Origin: an uncultured Clostridia bacterium
Lineage (GTDB): Bacteria > Bacillota > Clostridia > Christensenellales > Borkfalkiaceae
Reading direction: 5' to 3'
DNA: 64,000 nt
Assembly (NCBI GenBank): GCA_934247935.1
Contig: CAKQKE010000006.1
Span: 1-64,000, forward strand
Every line of letters begins with the position of its first letter. Position 1 is the stretch's first letter. The notes under the pieces were generated by a model. The model saw only the letters and a program-made list of their open reading frames with translations. It did not search any database and was not told the DNA's origin. Positions 35,158 through 44,383 of the stretch are shown here, one piece after another. The translations under genes were made by a program, and so were the position numbers.

Positions 35158-37707
35158 TTATGCCCTCTTTTGTTTTTTGCTTTTAATTACAAACAACACC
35201 GAAACAGCCAATCCGAGCAATACAAGAGTTCCGCTCTGAGACTTGACGTCGGAGAAACAGCCTTTCTTTTCGGGCTGATTTACCGTTGAATCGGTTGTAG
35301 AGTCGCTCGTCGAATCGGTTGTGGAGTCGCTTGACGAATCGCTTGAAGTTGCGTCTTCTTCCCAGCAAGCGTACAATGTGATATCATCCGTAAATTCTGC
35401 TACTTGACAATCATCGTAAACCTTTTCGCCGTTTTGCGTAGTCGCCCAACCGATAAATTTGTAACCCGCTTTTGTAAACGTGTTTTCGGTTATGCTTATA
35501 AGCGACAAAGCGTCCGCTTTCATATTTTCCATTGAGCCTTCGCCGCCGTTAGCGTCGAAAGTAATCGTATAGCATTTAAGCACCCAGTGAGCATACAAAA
35601 CAACGTCGTTACCCTCTGAAATTCCCGTTACGTTTTGTCCGTCGCTGTATACGGCAATACCTCCTTTAGTGAGTGCCCAGCCGTCGAATAAATAGCCGTT
35701 TTTAGTGAATGCATTGGGCGTAAGTGTCGTTTCTACGTCATACGTCATCTGTAAACCTTGCATTTCGCCCTCGCCGCCGTTTGCGTCGAAAGTAACGGTG
35801 TAAGTCTTTGCTGCCCATACCGCATATAAAGTAAGGTCTTCGCCAAACGATGCCGCCGATTCTTTATCGGCGTATTTTACTTCTCCGTCGGCGGTTGTTG
35901 CCCAACCCATAAATTTATAACCGGTTTTTGCAAATCCGCACTCGGGGATAGTTGCGTCCTGAGAAGTTGCGCTAAAGTCTTGCATTTCTCCCCTTCCGCC
36001 GTTTGCGTTAAACGTAATAGTATAAGAAAACTCGTCCCAGACGGCAGTCAATGTTATATTACCCGTGCCCGCTTTTACTACGGTATACACGTTGCCCGCT
36101 TCGTCTTGCCAACCTCTGAAAATATATCCGTCTTTAGTCGGTTGAGTCAAGGTGTAGTTTTCTTTGTTGTTGTGCTTTATTTCCTGTTTGGTTTCGCCGT
36201 CGACAAGCGTAATCGTCGCCTCGAGTAAAGAACGGGTATATCCGTCCATAATCGTCTTTACCTGTTCGCCCGTAAGCGCGTCGGCAAATACCCTTACGTT
36301 GTCGTAAGAAGCAGTTATTCTCCTGTCGTTTTCGTAAACAGGACCGCCGAGCGTAAACCAAGAATTGTTTTTATCTTCAAAGTGATTAGTACTGTTATAC
36401 AAAGGAAGATTTATCGTCAGCGACGCTATTTCTTCGCCGTCCACGTAAACCGTCAACTTTTCTTTAGTCACGGTAACTACGATGTTGTACCACATTCCTT
36501 CTTCAAAAGGAAACGTTTTTCCTGACGAACCCAATACCCAATCTACGCTCCATGCGTCGCTTGCATTATTATTATAAACGATATCGAACGAAGAACCTTT
36601 TCCGCCTTGACACGCCATAAACGACATCGTTTGACCGCCGACGAAAATATCGAAAAGTCTTACCCATTGATATTTGTTGCCCTCTTCCAACTTAAAATCG
36701 AGAGAGAAAGTCGCCTCGGACATACCGAGGAAATAAGTGGAATTGAGTTTTCCGTTTTCGCTTCTCGCCATAAGCGCAGCCGAATTGCCGTCGAGATACA
36801 TCGCGCCGTCAACATATTGAGGTTGAGTAGTTACACCGATAGCGGTTTCTTGCGGCATAGCGGTCGCATTGTAATTTCTTACGTTGTCTTTATATAAGTT
36901 TTCTTCGTTATCGAACGTGTATTCGTCGGTCATAAACGAAAATGCGTCAAAACCGTATTCGTCTGCAAGTTCTTGCTCAGTAAGAGCCTTTTGGTACACT
37001 CTTATATCGTCGAAACCGCCGTAATAGTCGGGGTGGCTGTCTTCCCATGCCGATTGACCGAGATAGAAGTGCGAATTTTCGGAATATAACGCCGAAACCG
37101 TCTCCCAGTTTGCTTGCCACGTCTCGGCGAGATGTCCGTTCTGGTAAATTTTCACCTCATTGCCGTTGATTACGTAAGCCATGTGATACCATGCGTCGTA
37201 AACGGGGAATATTTTGGTATCGCTCAACACTTGATTGTTACCGAAACAATATATATAATGTCCGCCGAAATCGGGTCCGTAGGGGTCTGCTCGAAAAGCC
37301 TTGTCGTTTTCTTGTGAAAAAGCACCTATTTGCCCGAGATATGCCCCTGCGCCCGTGGGGTGATAAAACCAACCCGAAATGGTCGCTTCGGTTTGTCCGT
37401 CGAATACGCTCGTGGGCAAATTAAGGTAATTTTGGAATTTCGTGTCTTGAGCGTTGATAAACAACGCCTTTCCGCCCTTTCTGTCAACGGTATACATATG
37501 ACTATCGTCCGTTTTATATACGGTTGCATCGGCAATTTCTGTAGACGCAGAGTTTTTGCCGAGATTTTCGTTGTCCTCGAAATCCAACTTATAGACCAAT
37601 TTGTTGCCGGTCGTTTCGGCGGCAACCTTTTTATCCGAATTCAAAGTAAAGCATGAAAGCGACAATAACATAACCGCGCACATCACGCCAATAAACAGTT
37701 TTTTCAT
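35158..37707 (-). CDS. Surface protein: two laminin-G domains, four InlB-type repeats
   Basis: An 849-residue exported protein without a recognised catalytic domain. A signal peptide (about 1-30) is followed by two laminin-G/concanavalin domains (about 35-255 and 265-490), each with a WYHMAYVI/WYNIVVTV strand and DNVRVF/DDIRVY ending. Then come four Listeria-Bacteroides (InlB B/Flg_new) repeats of about 70 residues, each with TITFNANGGxGxM and GYxFxGWA, and a Ser/Thr/Asp linker. The tail is KKGC, about eight residues, a hydrophobic helix and a KSKKQKR end, the same as in the two GH28-like enzymes. The role is probably carbohydrate binding or adhesion at the cell surface. AAGGAGG precedes the ATG. 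Confidence 0.82.
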   Translation of the reverse strand: MKKLFIGVMCAVMLLSLSCFTLNSDKKVAAETTGNKLVYKLDFEDNENLGKNSASTEIADATVYKTDDSHMYTVDRKGGKALFINAQDTKFQNYLNLPTSVFDGQTEATISGWFYHPTGAGAYLGQIGAFSQENDKAFRADPYGPDFGGHYIYCFGNNQVLSDTKIFPVYDAWYHMAYVINGNEVKIYQNGHLAETWQANWETVSALYSENSHFYLGQSAWEDSHPDYYGGFDDIRVYQKALTEQELADEYGFDAFSFMTDEYTFDNEENLYKDNVRNYNATAMPQETAIGVTTQPQYVDGAMYLDGNSAALMARSENGKLNSTYFLGMSEATFSLDFKLEEGNKYQWVRLFDIFVGGQTMSFMACQGGKGSSFDIVYNNNASDAWSVDWVLGSSGKTFPFEEGMWYNIVVTVTKEKLTVYVDGEEIASLTINLPLYNSTNHFEDKNNSWFTLGGPVYENDRRITASYDNVRVFADALTGEQVKTIMDGYTRSLLEATITLVDGETKQEIKHNNKENYTLTQPTKDGYIFRGWQDEAGNVYTVVKAGTGNITLTAVWDEFSYTITFNANGGRGEMQDFSATSQDATIPECGFAKTGYKFMGWATTADGEVKYADKESAASFGEDLTLYAVWAAKTYTVTFDANGGEGEMQGLQMTYDVETTLTPNAFTKNGYLFDGWALTKGGIAVYSDGQNVTGISEGNDVVLYAHWVLKCYTITFDANGGEGSMENMKADALSLISITENTFTKAGYKFIGWATTQNGEKVYDDCQVAEFTDDITLYACWEEDATSSDSSSDSTTDSTSDSTTDSTVNQPEKKGCFSDVKSQSGTLVLLGLAVSVLFVIKSKKQKRA

Positions 37708-37734
37708 TTTTTCCTCCTTTATTTAAAAGCATCA

Positions 37735-37740
37735 ATTATA
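37735..37740 (-). promoter_or_regulatory. -10 element of the InlB-repeat surface gene
   Basis: A perfect TATAAT on the minus strand 28 bases before the ATG region, with no recognisable -35 at the proper distance (TATAGC). This suits an activator-dependent promoter. The GTGTACAAAAGTCA motif at 37790-37808 lies upstream of it. Confidence 0.45.
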
Positions 37741-37789
37741 TTTTAAAATTTTCCGCCGCTATAAATCAATAAAGATTAACTTATATTTG

Positions 37790-37808
37790 GTGTACAAAAG
37801 TCACATTT
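37790..37808. promoter_or_regulatory. Candidate AraC site upstream of the surface gene
   Basis: GTGTACAAAAGTCACATTT matches the element at 34183-34201 apart from a 2-base gap and small differences, suggesting the same regulator controls both genes. Confidence 0.35.
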
Positions 37809-37914
37809 TAAAAATTTTATTTAAAAGCACGTATTGCAAAATTTTTTGAAAGTCTGCCGACGCTTGACGTAAATATCCGTTTAAAAACGATTTAAACGAT
37901 TTATAAAAAAAGTA

Positions 37915-37943
37915 TTGACTCAAAAAGGCATTTATTATACAAT
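37915..37943 (+). promoter_or_regulatory. Promoter of the aldo/keto reductase gene
   Basis: TTGACT (37915-37920), a 17-base spacer and TACAAT (37938-37943), then AAGGAG and the ATG at 37964. Confidence 0.78.
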
Positions 37944-37963
37944 CGATACAAGGAGAAAAAAAT

Positions 37964-38953
37964 ATGTACATAGCCGACGACAACAGATATAAAACAATGA
38001 AATACAACCGTTGCGGAAACAGCGGGCTTAAACTTCCGATAATTTCGCTGGGATTGTGGCACAATTTCGGTGACAATTCCAATTTTAATAATATGTGGGA
38101 AATGTGCCGCACCGCTTTTGACAACGGAATTACGCATTTTGACCTCGCAAACAATTACGGACCGGGTATCGGCAGTGCCGAAAGAAATTTCGGATCGATT
38201 TTAAAAAACTACTTAATGCCATACCGCGACGAAATGATCATCTCGACCAAAGCGGGGTACGATATGTGGGAAGGTCCTTACGGAAAAGGAGGCAGCAGAA
38301 AATATTTGCTTGCAAGCCTTGACCAAAGTCTGAAAAGGCTTTCGCTCGATTACGTGGATATATTTTATCATCATTGCATGGACAAAGAAACGCCACTGGA
38401 AGAAAGTATGATCGCCCTCGATACTGCGGTAAAAAGCGGAAAAGCATTGTATGCGGGACTTTCCAATTACGACGGAGAAACGCTTGAAAAGGCAACCGCC
38501 ATACTCGACGAACTGCATTGCCCGTTTGTAATCAATCAAAATCGCTACAACATTTTCGACCGCACGATAGAATTTAACGGACTTAAACCGACCGCAAAAA
38601 AACTGGAAAAAGGTTTGATAGTCTTTTACCCTCTGGCGCAAGGTCTGCTGACCGACAGATATTTAAACGGCATACCCGAAGACTCGAGAGTAATGACCGA
38701 CGGAAGATTTTTAAGCGAGAAAAACATAAACGAAAGCACTCTTAAAAAAGTACGCGCACTCAACGAAATCGCGATTGAAAAAGGAATAACTCTCGCCCAA
38801 ACCGCGCTGCTGTGGGCACTTAAAGACGATGACGTGACAAGCGTACTTATAGGTGCGTCGAAACCCTCTCAAATAGAAGAAAATTTAAAAATCTTGTCTT
38901 TAAATCCGCTTACTCAAGAAGATTTAATAAAAATCGACAAAGCAATACTTTAA
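37964..38953 (+). CDS. Aldo/keto reductase, YghZ-like
   Basis: A 329-residue NADPH-dependent aldo/keto reductase of full length. The catalytic tetrad is readable: Asp60 and Tyr65 in HFDLANNYG, Lys96 in IISTKAG and His136 in FYHHCMD. The GxGSAERNFG loop and the segment YDMWEGPYGKGGSRKYL resemble the E. coli YghZ/Gpr group, which reduces L-glyceraldehyde 3-phosphate and methylglyoxal; that assignment is by resemblance only. AAGGAG lies before the ATG, and a near-consensus promoter precedes it. Transcribed alone; convergent with the cardiolipin synthase gene. Confidence 0.9.
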   Translation: MYIADDNRYKTMKYNRCGNSGLKLPIISLGLWHNFGDNSNFNNMWEMCRTAFDNGITHFDLANNYGPGIGSAERNFGSILKNYLMPYRDEMIISTKAGYDMWEGPYGKGGSRKYLLASLDQSLKRLSLDYVDIFYHHCMDKETPLEESMIALDTAVKSGKALYAGLSNYDGETLEKATAILDELHCPFVINQNRYNIFDRTIEFNGLKPTAKKLEKGLIVFYPLAQGLLTDRYLNGIPEDSRVMTDGRFLSEKNINESTLKKVRALNEIAIEKGITLAQTALLWALKDDDVTSVLIGASKPSQIEENLKILSLNPLTQEDLIKIDKAIL

Positions 38954-38985
38954 CTGTTTTTAACGTTCTTTAATTTAACCGCAAA

Positions 38986-39090
38986 TATTTAACTTTATAT
39001 ATTTGACCACAAAAAAGATTTAATTATAATCATTAAATCGTAATCATTTAGTCATAACTATTTAACCTTATATATTTAACCGCAAAAAAG
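38986..39090. repeat. Pair of 32-bp direct repeats, 73-bp period
   Basis: A 32-base segment beginning TATTTAAC and ending CAAAAAAG occurs at 38986-39017 and again at 39059-39090, differing at about three positions. AT-rich DNA separates them. The second copy runs into the 36-bp palindrome. Confidence 0.7.
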
Positions 39091-39125
39091 GCTGTTTTAC
39101 GCAATACGTATTGCGTAAAACAGCC
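39090..39125 (-). terminator. Perfect 36-bp palindrome, terminator of cardiolipin synthase
   Basis: GGCTGTTTTACGCAATAC is followed directly by its exact reverse complement. On the minus strand TTTTTT comes next, so it is an intrinsic terminator for the gene at 39153. It is the best member of the ATACGTAT palindrome family (compare 23551-23580). Confidence 0.82.
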
Positions 39126-39152
39126 AAATTTATTTATATATTAAATTTTACA

Positions 39153-40694
39153 TCAAAGCAACGGTCCTAAAAGTTGAACTGCTTTTCTTTTAAATCTTAC
39201 CGAAAGTTTTGCCTTTTGTTTTGCCGTTTCCGTCACTTCTTTACTATCTTCGAATAATTGTTTAAAATCGGCTTTTACGTCGTTTATCGCACTGCACCCT
39301 GCAAATAAACAGCCGTTTTCAAAATGCAAAAACAAACTTCTGAAATCGAGATTTATCGTCCCCACCGTCGCGATTTTGTCGTCGCACAAAAACTGCTTTG
39401 CGTGTAAAAACCCGGGGGTATATTCATAAATTCTCACGCCGCTTGCCGCCAATTCGTAATAATAACTTCTCGTAATCGAGTACACAAATTTTTTATCGGG
39501 TATTCCGGGGGTAACTATGCGGATATCCACTCCCCTTTTTGCACACAAAATAATTTCGTTTTTGGTCTCTTCGTCTATTATAAGGTAAGGCGTCGTGATA
39601 TACACGTAATTTTTCGCGCTTTTCAAAATGTTGAGATATACATCTTTGCCTATATCGTCGTTGTCGAGCGGACTGTCGCAATAAGGTATTACGTAGCCTT
39701 CGCCCTCTACCTTATAGTTTTCAAGCATATAATCTTTGGGGTTTTCGTAATTGCGTTGAGTTACGTTCCATATTTGCATAAATATGGCGATAAAACTGTT
39801 TACCGCTTCGCCCTCGACTCTCACGCCGGAATCTTTCCACTCTCCGTAAGGATGAGTAAGATTGAAATACTCGTCGGCTATGTTATACCCGCCCGTATGC
39901 GCAACTTTTCCGTCCACTACCGTGATTTTCCTGTGGTCGCGGTTGTTCATAAATACGCTGATTATGGGAATCATCGGGTTAAACGACCTGCATTTGATTT
40001 TTTTTCTTCTCAAACGTCTTACAAACGACCTGTCGATAAAAGTCATACTTCCTATATCGTCGAAAACAACCCTGACGTCAACGCCGTCGCTTGCTTTACT
40101 TTCAAGAATTTTCTCTATTCTGTGCCAGACGGTTGCGTCTTCGATGGCGTGATACTCCATAAAAATGTACTTCTCCGCCATTTCCATGTCGTTAAGCAAA
40201 CTCTCGAGCGCGTCGCAAGTATCGCCGAAATATTTTACGGCGGTATTTTTATACACGGGGAAATTTGCAAATTTTTGCAAATAATACGCTTGTCCGTAAA
40301 GGTCGTGGTTTTCTTCGTTTAACCCCTCGAGTACCCCTTCTTTGTCTTCGAGTGTGCTTTCGGTGTGCTCTTTAATTCTGGCAATCCTCTTTTTAATCAA
40401 ACTCGACCCGTTTATTTCGCCTAAAAGGAAGTACAAACACGTGCCTATGATGGGCGTGATAGCAACAATTATAACCCACCTGAATTTATATTCGTAGTTG
40501 CCCTTTTTAGCATAAATACTGAAAATTACAATTATCGCCAGAATGCTCATTCCTATCTGAAATAAAACGTAATACGAACTAAGCCATATGGAAAAATATA
40601 TTATAATCGCCACTTGCAGCAAAACGCTTAACCCTATGACGATTGCACGCCAGATACTATTGCCGCGTTTTCTTCTCATCTCGGCAGTCTTCAT
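39153..40694 (-). CDS. cls: Cardiolipin synthase
   Basis: A 513-residue phospholipase-D-superfamily enzyme of standard length. Two membrane helices occupy about 17-62 with a further hydrophobic stretch near 75-95. The two catalytic HKD motifs are intact: His254 in HRKITVVDGKVAHTGGYN and His431 in HAKQFLCDDKIATVGTINLD. It joins two phosphatidylglycerol molecules into cardiolipin at the cytoplasmic membrane. A strong AAGGAGG precedes the ATG. Convergent with the aldo/keto reductase gene, sharing the palindromic terminator region. No functional link with the glycan genes is visible. Confidence 0.93.
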   Translation of the reverse strand: MKTAEMRRKRGNSIWRAIVIGLSVLLQVAIIIYFSIWLSSYYVLFQIGMSILAIIVIFSIYAKKGNYEYKFRWVIIVAITPIIGTCLYFLLGEINGSSLIKKRIARIKEHTESTLEDKEGVLEGLNEENHDLYGQAYYLQKFANFPVYKNTAVKYFGDTCDALESLLNDMEMAEKYIFMEYHAIEDATVWHRIEKILESKASDGVDVRVVFDDIGSMTFIDRSFVRRLRRKKIKCRSFNPMIPIISVFMNNRDHRKITVVDGKVAHTGGYNIADEYFNLTHPYGEWKDSGVRVEGEAVNSFIAIFMQIWNVTQRNYENPKDYMLENYKVEGEGYVIPYCDSPLDNDDIGKDVYLNILKSAKNYVYITTPYLIIDEETKNEIILCAKRGVDIRIVTPGIPDKKFVYSITRSYYYELAASGVRIYEYTPGFLHAKQFLCDDKIATVGTINLDFRSLFLHFENGCLFAGCSAINDVKADFKQLFEDSKEVTETAKQKAKLSVRFKRKAVQLLGPLL

Positions 40695-41126
40695 GGTAAA
40701 TCCCTCCTTTGTAAACGTAAAAGTTTGTTTGCTTATAATTATCGGTGTATACAGCCGCTGTTTGAAAAGTCGCTTGATCTTTTACTTTATCTCACTTTTA
40801 ATTTATTGCGCCGGTTTTAATGTGCGGTGTTTTAGTTTGCCCCGTCTATTAAATGCGCCGGTTTTAATGTGCAACACGACGAAATATATTTTACTATAAT
40901 ATCAAATTTTGTCAAACAATAAACGCATCTTTTTTTATTTTTGCCGACATTCGGACAAAATTTGTCGTTTTTTTCACTCCGAAAACAACCTATTTATACA
41001 AATTCGCAAATTATTAAACAATTATAAAGCAATAAACCGACTTTTGTCTGTTTTACAGCAACCGTTTGTTTTAATCCCGGCAATTAAACAAATTTTTATA
41101 CATCACGTTTAATTTTTTTTAAAGCA
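40695..41126. other. Intergenic region upstream of cls with a 19-bp direct repeat
   Basis: No gene supported. TGCGCCGGTTTTAATGTGC occurs at 40807-40825 and 40854-40872 (period 47). The remainder is AT-rich; I could not define a convincing cls promoter. Confidence 0.6.
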
Positions 41127-41168
41127 AAAAACGCACCAGAATCGACTACTCGAATTGCGGTGCGTTTT
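41127..41168 (-). terminator. Terminator of the zinc-ribbon gene
   Basis: AAAACGCACC pairs with GGTGCGTTTT (41159-41168); on the minus strand the stem ends in TTTTTT. Confidence 0.8.
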
Positions 41169-41225
41169 GCGTCAAAATAAATCTTATAACAAGCGAGAAT
41201 ATCGCCTTTTATCGATAAATTACCC

Positions 41226-41501
41226 TTAGCGTGCGTTTTTCGCAGCAAAACACTCGCTGCAAAGCACCGGCTTGTCGCCTTTCGGTTGGAAGGGAACTTG
41301 ACACGCCTTTCCGCACTCAGAACAAACTACGTCGTACATACGGCGATTTGCGCGAAGATTTTTCTTAAACGCATCTCTGCACGCTTTGCAACGTTGAGGT
41401 TCGTTTTGAAAGCCTTTTTCGGCATAAAATTCCTGCTCGCCGGCAGTAAAAGTGAAAGTTTGTCCGCAATCTTTGCAAACTAATTCCTTGTCTTGATACA
41501 T
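41226..41501 (-). CDS. Small zinc-ribbon protein (zf-trcl type)
   Basis: Ninety-one residues with four CxxC pairs: Cys9/12, 38/41, 60/63 and 81/84, enough for two zinc knuckles. The N-terminal half, DKELVCKDCGQTFTFTAGEQEFYAEKGFQNEPQRCKACR, is the probable zinc-ribbon domain (Pfam zf-trcl). The C-terminal half has the VVCSECGKACQVPFQPKGDKPVLCSECF form seen in related Clostridia proteins. The function is not established; nucleic-acid or protein binding is the usual guess. It is a single-gene unit with a strong promoter (41545-41573) and terminator, suggesting steady expression. Confidence 0.85.
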   Translation of the reverse strand: MYQDKELVCKDCGQTFTFTAGEQEFYAEKGFQNEPQRCKACRDAFKKNLRANRRMYDVVCSECGKACQVPFQPKGDKPVLCSECFAAKNAR

Positions 41502-41544
41502 TTTCTTTACCTTCTTTCATATATTATGGTCAACCCATAAAACT

Positions 41545-41573
41545 ATTTTAACACACAATTTGACCTTTGTCAA
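41545..41573 (-). promoter_or_regulatory. Promoter of the zinc-ribbon gene
   Basis: Minus strand TTGACA (41568-41573), 17 bases, TAAAAT (41545-41550). Consensus -35 and exact spacing. Confidence 0.8.
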
Positions 41574-41693
41574 TGCTCATTTTTTATTCTTTTGTGCCTG
41601 AAACAAACATTTTTTACTCTAAAACGGCATTTTTGACATATTTTTCGCTTTAAATCGCCCGCTATTCCGCTTAAACCTCATTATGCCGGGACT

Positions 41694-44183
41694 TCAGCAA
41701 TCGACGTATATTTCGTTTACGGTAATTTTCGACGAACTGACGAAAAACGCAAACGACGAAACCGTCTTGCTGTTAGTCGCAAGTGTAAATTCGCTTTTAA
41801 AGTATCCGTCTACCAATAAATATACTTTGCCGTCGCTGAATTTTACTTTAAATCTATGCGTGCCGACGTTGATATAATCGTTGTCTGTCGCATTTCCGTT
41901 TAAGTTTTTATAGTAAGTTGAAGAAAAATAAGAAGTATCCCACGAAATTTCGACTTCGCTGCCGTCGGACATATAAAACACTATTCCGCCGCGACATAAA
42001 TCCCTGTTGCCCGCATCGTTGAAGAATTCTCCGTTATGCGCAACGAACAAACAATCGAAATTCGTTTTGTTTACGTCGAATTTTTTAGAATAAGTTCTGT
42101 TGCTGCCTATCGACATAATTTTTACACTGTCCGCGGCAGAGTCGTTTTCGTAATAATCGCAAATCGCGAAAGTCGTCGCTACGAAATAATCTATTCTGTT
42201 TACAAGCAACGTTTTAACCTGATTTATTGTGTTTTCCCATTGTTGCACACCGTAACTCATTCCCCAACGCGCAACGTGGTCGGGAAGCAAAGGTTTAAGC
42301 GTATTTGCCATGCTTTCGATTTTTTTGACCATATTCGCCTTAGATAAATTCGTTTGAGTGAGTTGCAAAAGCCTTTCGCAAAGTTCTTTTTTAAACGACT
42401 CGTTGTCGAGCAATTTTGAATAAAGTATAAATTTATCGTAAGAATAATCCGTGCTCGGCGTGCCGCCGTAATAATCGTATTCTTTTGGCACGAGATAATT
42501 TCCTTTGTCGTTTAAAAACGTGAAATCCACGTCGTGCATACACGCTCTCCATTTGCCGTCGTAATATGGCTTGTCTGACGTTTTTACCGTGCGCCACATG
42601 CGGAAATTATTTAAGTTTGCAACGTGGTCCCAATTGTGCGCAAACCCCTCGAAAATCATTAAATCCATAAAACTGTCTTTATCTATAAGGTTGTTGACGG
42701 CATAATTATATACGCTTGCGTTTGTAAAATCGTTGTTTTCGAAATATTGCAAAAGTTCGTTTAAAAGCACGGGGGATTTTTCTTCGTCGCCGTCTTCTAA
42801 AACAAACCTGCCCGAATAGTCGTAATATACAACGTCGCTTTTTTTAACGCCGAAATTATCGCTGAAATAAGTATCGCTGTAATGCTCTCTGATGGCGTAA
42901 TAACCCCAATATTCTCCGTTGAGATACACTATGCACGGTCTGTAACCCGTTGTGGAAACGTTCGTTCCCTCGGCAAGTTGCTGAATAAGCGCGTCGTTGA
43001 AATGAGTGTCCGCCTCAAACGAATTTCCGCCGTTGTGCAGTCTCATTCGGGTAAACCCCGTCAGGAAATTGTCGGCATCGCCTATTTTTGTCCTATCTCC
43101 GTAAATTCCTATTTGTTGAGGAGAATTTTTGTTTCCTTTTTCGTCTTTGTTGAAGTTTAAATGCAACGTTCTTTGCGGATAACCTCTCGACCAGCCGCCG
43201 CCGACTTTGATTTGCGAGTTGACGTTGAAACTTTCACCCGTTGAGTTGTCGTAATACTCTAAATTAGCCCTGTATTTTTCATTGGAGAAAATATTGTTAT
43301 ACATTCCGCCGTTTAAAAATAAGTCGTCATAAGGCATCGTCACGCACACCACAGGCACGCCGAAATACTCTTTTGCATCCGCTTTTACGACATACGTCAT
43401 CGATGAAGTTGACAATTCGTTGCCGTTTTCGTCAAAAACGCTCGCCGTGACTACCGTGCCGAGACTAATTTTCGGGTAATTGTTTTTAGATTCTATATTG
43501 TCGTAATAAGCATAAGAAAAACATTTGCCGTTGCCTTGCGTGCCGGTTGGGTCACCGAGTACCGAAGTAGTCAGCCTGTATTCCGAAATATCGCTATCCG
43601 TGCGGTCTTTTATGTTTATAAAATCCGTAAAAATTTTATCGTTTAAAGTCGGCTTATCTCCGTTTAATGTATAGCGTATAGTATATAAAGGGCTGCTCGC
43701 GACAAGTTGAAGGTCGAATTCTTTATCGTAAGTGCCGCCTTTTTCGGTGGCATAAAGATAATCATTTATTTTAAAGTAGCCGTCTTTACCGCTTACGGTT
43801 ATCGTAAAGTTGTCAAATTCGTCTTCATTGCCACGCAAATATGCTTTTACTTCGGCACTGCCGCATTTTAAACCTTTTGCAAAATTACCCTCGATTTTTA
43901 CGCAGTCGTTACCGGTTGTAACTTTATATTCGACTTCTTTTTTACCCTGCAAAAATTGCGGCATGATTTTCAAACTTTGTCCGACGGAAAGGTCGAAATC
44001 TTCAACTTTAAACATCTCGGTTTCGGTTGGTTTGTTGTCGCTGTCGGTCGAAGAATCGGTATCGCCCGTGTCGGTAGAAGTATCGTAGCCGTCATCGGTA
44101 CCGACTTCTCCGCCATGTTTACCTCCGCATGCGCTTAAAACAAACAAGCACACGCACAACAATAAACATAAGTATTTTTTCAT
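41694..44183 (-). CDS. CotH kinase family lipoprotein
   Basis: An 829-residue lipoprotein. The lipobox LSAC puts Cys19 as the lipidated residue, followed by a Gly/Asp/Ser/Thr-rich linker to about 55. Residues 55-135 look like a bacterial Ig-like domain, and about 140-260 resemble a chitobiase-C-like sandwich (YTIRYTLNGDKPT). The CotH domain spans about 280-640, with RMRLHNGGNSFEAD, VYLNGEYWGYYAIREH and a late HDVDFTF acidic motif. The C-terminal 150 residues are a laminin-G/DUF-like sandwich. CotH proteins phosphorylate Ser residues of spore-coat or secreted proteins; in gut Clostridia many are surface lipoproteins of unknown target. AAGGAGAG precedes the ATG. A regulator gene lies upstream on the same strand, 200 bases away. 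Confidence 0.82.
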   Translation of the reverse strand: MKKYLCLLLCVCLFVLSACGGKHGGEVGTDDGYDTSTDTGDTDSSTDSDNKPTETEMFKVEDFDLSVGQSLKIMPQFLQGKKEVEYKVTTGNDCVKIEGNFAKGLKCGSAEVKAYLRGNEDEFDNFTITVSGKDGYFKINDYLYATEKGGTYDKEFDLQLVASSPLYTIRYTLNGDKPTLNDKIFTDFINIKDRTDSDISEYRLTTSVLGDPTGTQGNGKCFSYAYYDNIESKNNYPKISLGTVVTASVFDENGNELSTSSMTYVVKADAKEYFGVPVVCVTMPYDDLFLNGGMYNNIFSNEKYRANLEYYDNSTGESFNVNSQIKVGGGWSRGYPQRTLHLNFNKDEKGNKNSPQQIGIYGDRTKIGDADNFLTGFTRMRLHNGGNSFEADTHFNDALIQQLAEGTNVSTTGYRPCIVYLNGEYWGYYAIREHYSDTYFSDNFGVKKSDVVYYDYSGRFVLEDGDEEKSPVLLNELLQYFENNDFTNASVYNYAVNNLIDKDSFMDLMIFEGFAHNWDHVANLNNFRMWRTVKTSDKPYYDGKWRACMHDVDFTFLNDKGNYLVPKEYDYYGGTPSTDYSYDKFILYSKLLDNESFKKELCERLLQLTQTNLSKANMVKKIESMANTLKPLLPDHVARWGMSYGVQQWENTINQVKTLLVNRIDYFVATTFAICDYYENDSAADSVKIMSIGSNRTYSKKFDVNKTNFDCLFVAHNGEFFNDAGNRDLCRGGIVFYMSDGSEVEISWDTSYFSSTYYKNLNGNATDNDYINVGTHRFKVKFSDGKVYLLVDGYFKSEFTLATNSKTVSSFAFFVSSSKITVNEIYVDC

Positions 44184-44247
44184 TTTCTCTCCTTATCTTT
44201 TCGTAATTAAATGTATTTTACGTTTAATTCAATATGTTATATATTTT

Positions 44248-44276
44248 ATTATATCACGCTTCAATTAATTTTTCCA
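44248..44276 (-). promoter_or_regulatory. Promoter of the CotH-family gene
   Basis: On the minus strand an extended -10 TGATATAAT (TATAAT at 44248-44253) with TGGAAA (44271-44276) 17 bases upstream. The -35 is weak. Confidence 0.5.
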
Positions 44277-44383
44277 CACTTTAATTGATTTTTACCGATT
44301 TGCTAATTCAATTAAAAATATTTATTGTTTTTCATAAAGTCGTAAAATAATTTTAACACTAAATTTCTTTAATATTTATTTAA

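Noticed and set aside
35158..37707. Search for an LPXTG sortase signal on the surface proteins
   Set aside because: None of the exported proteins carries LPXTG or a variant; the KKGC tail is reported instead.
37801..38154. A 117-codon minus-strand frame with a hydrophobic stretch
   Set aside because: Overlaps the promoter and conserved N-terminus of the aldo/keto reductase gene on the opposite strand, with no ribosome site.
41039..41048. GACTTTTGTC, a match to the core of the 34183/37790 motif
   Set aside because: Far from the nearest start, without the GTGTA flank; a 10-base match in AT-rich DNA is expected by chance.
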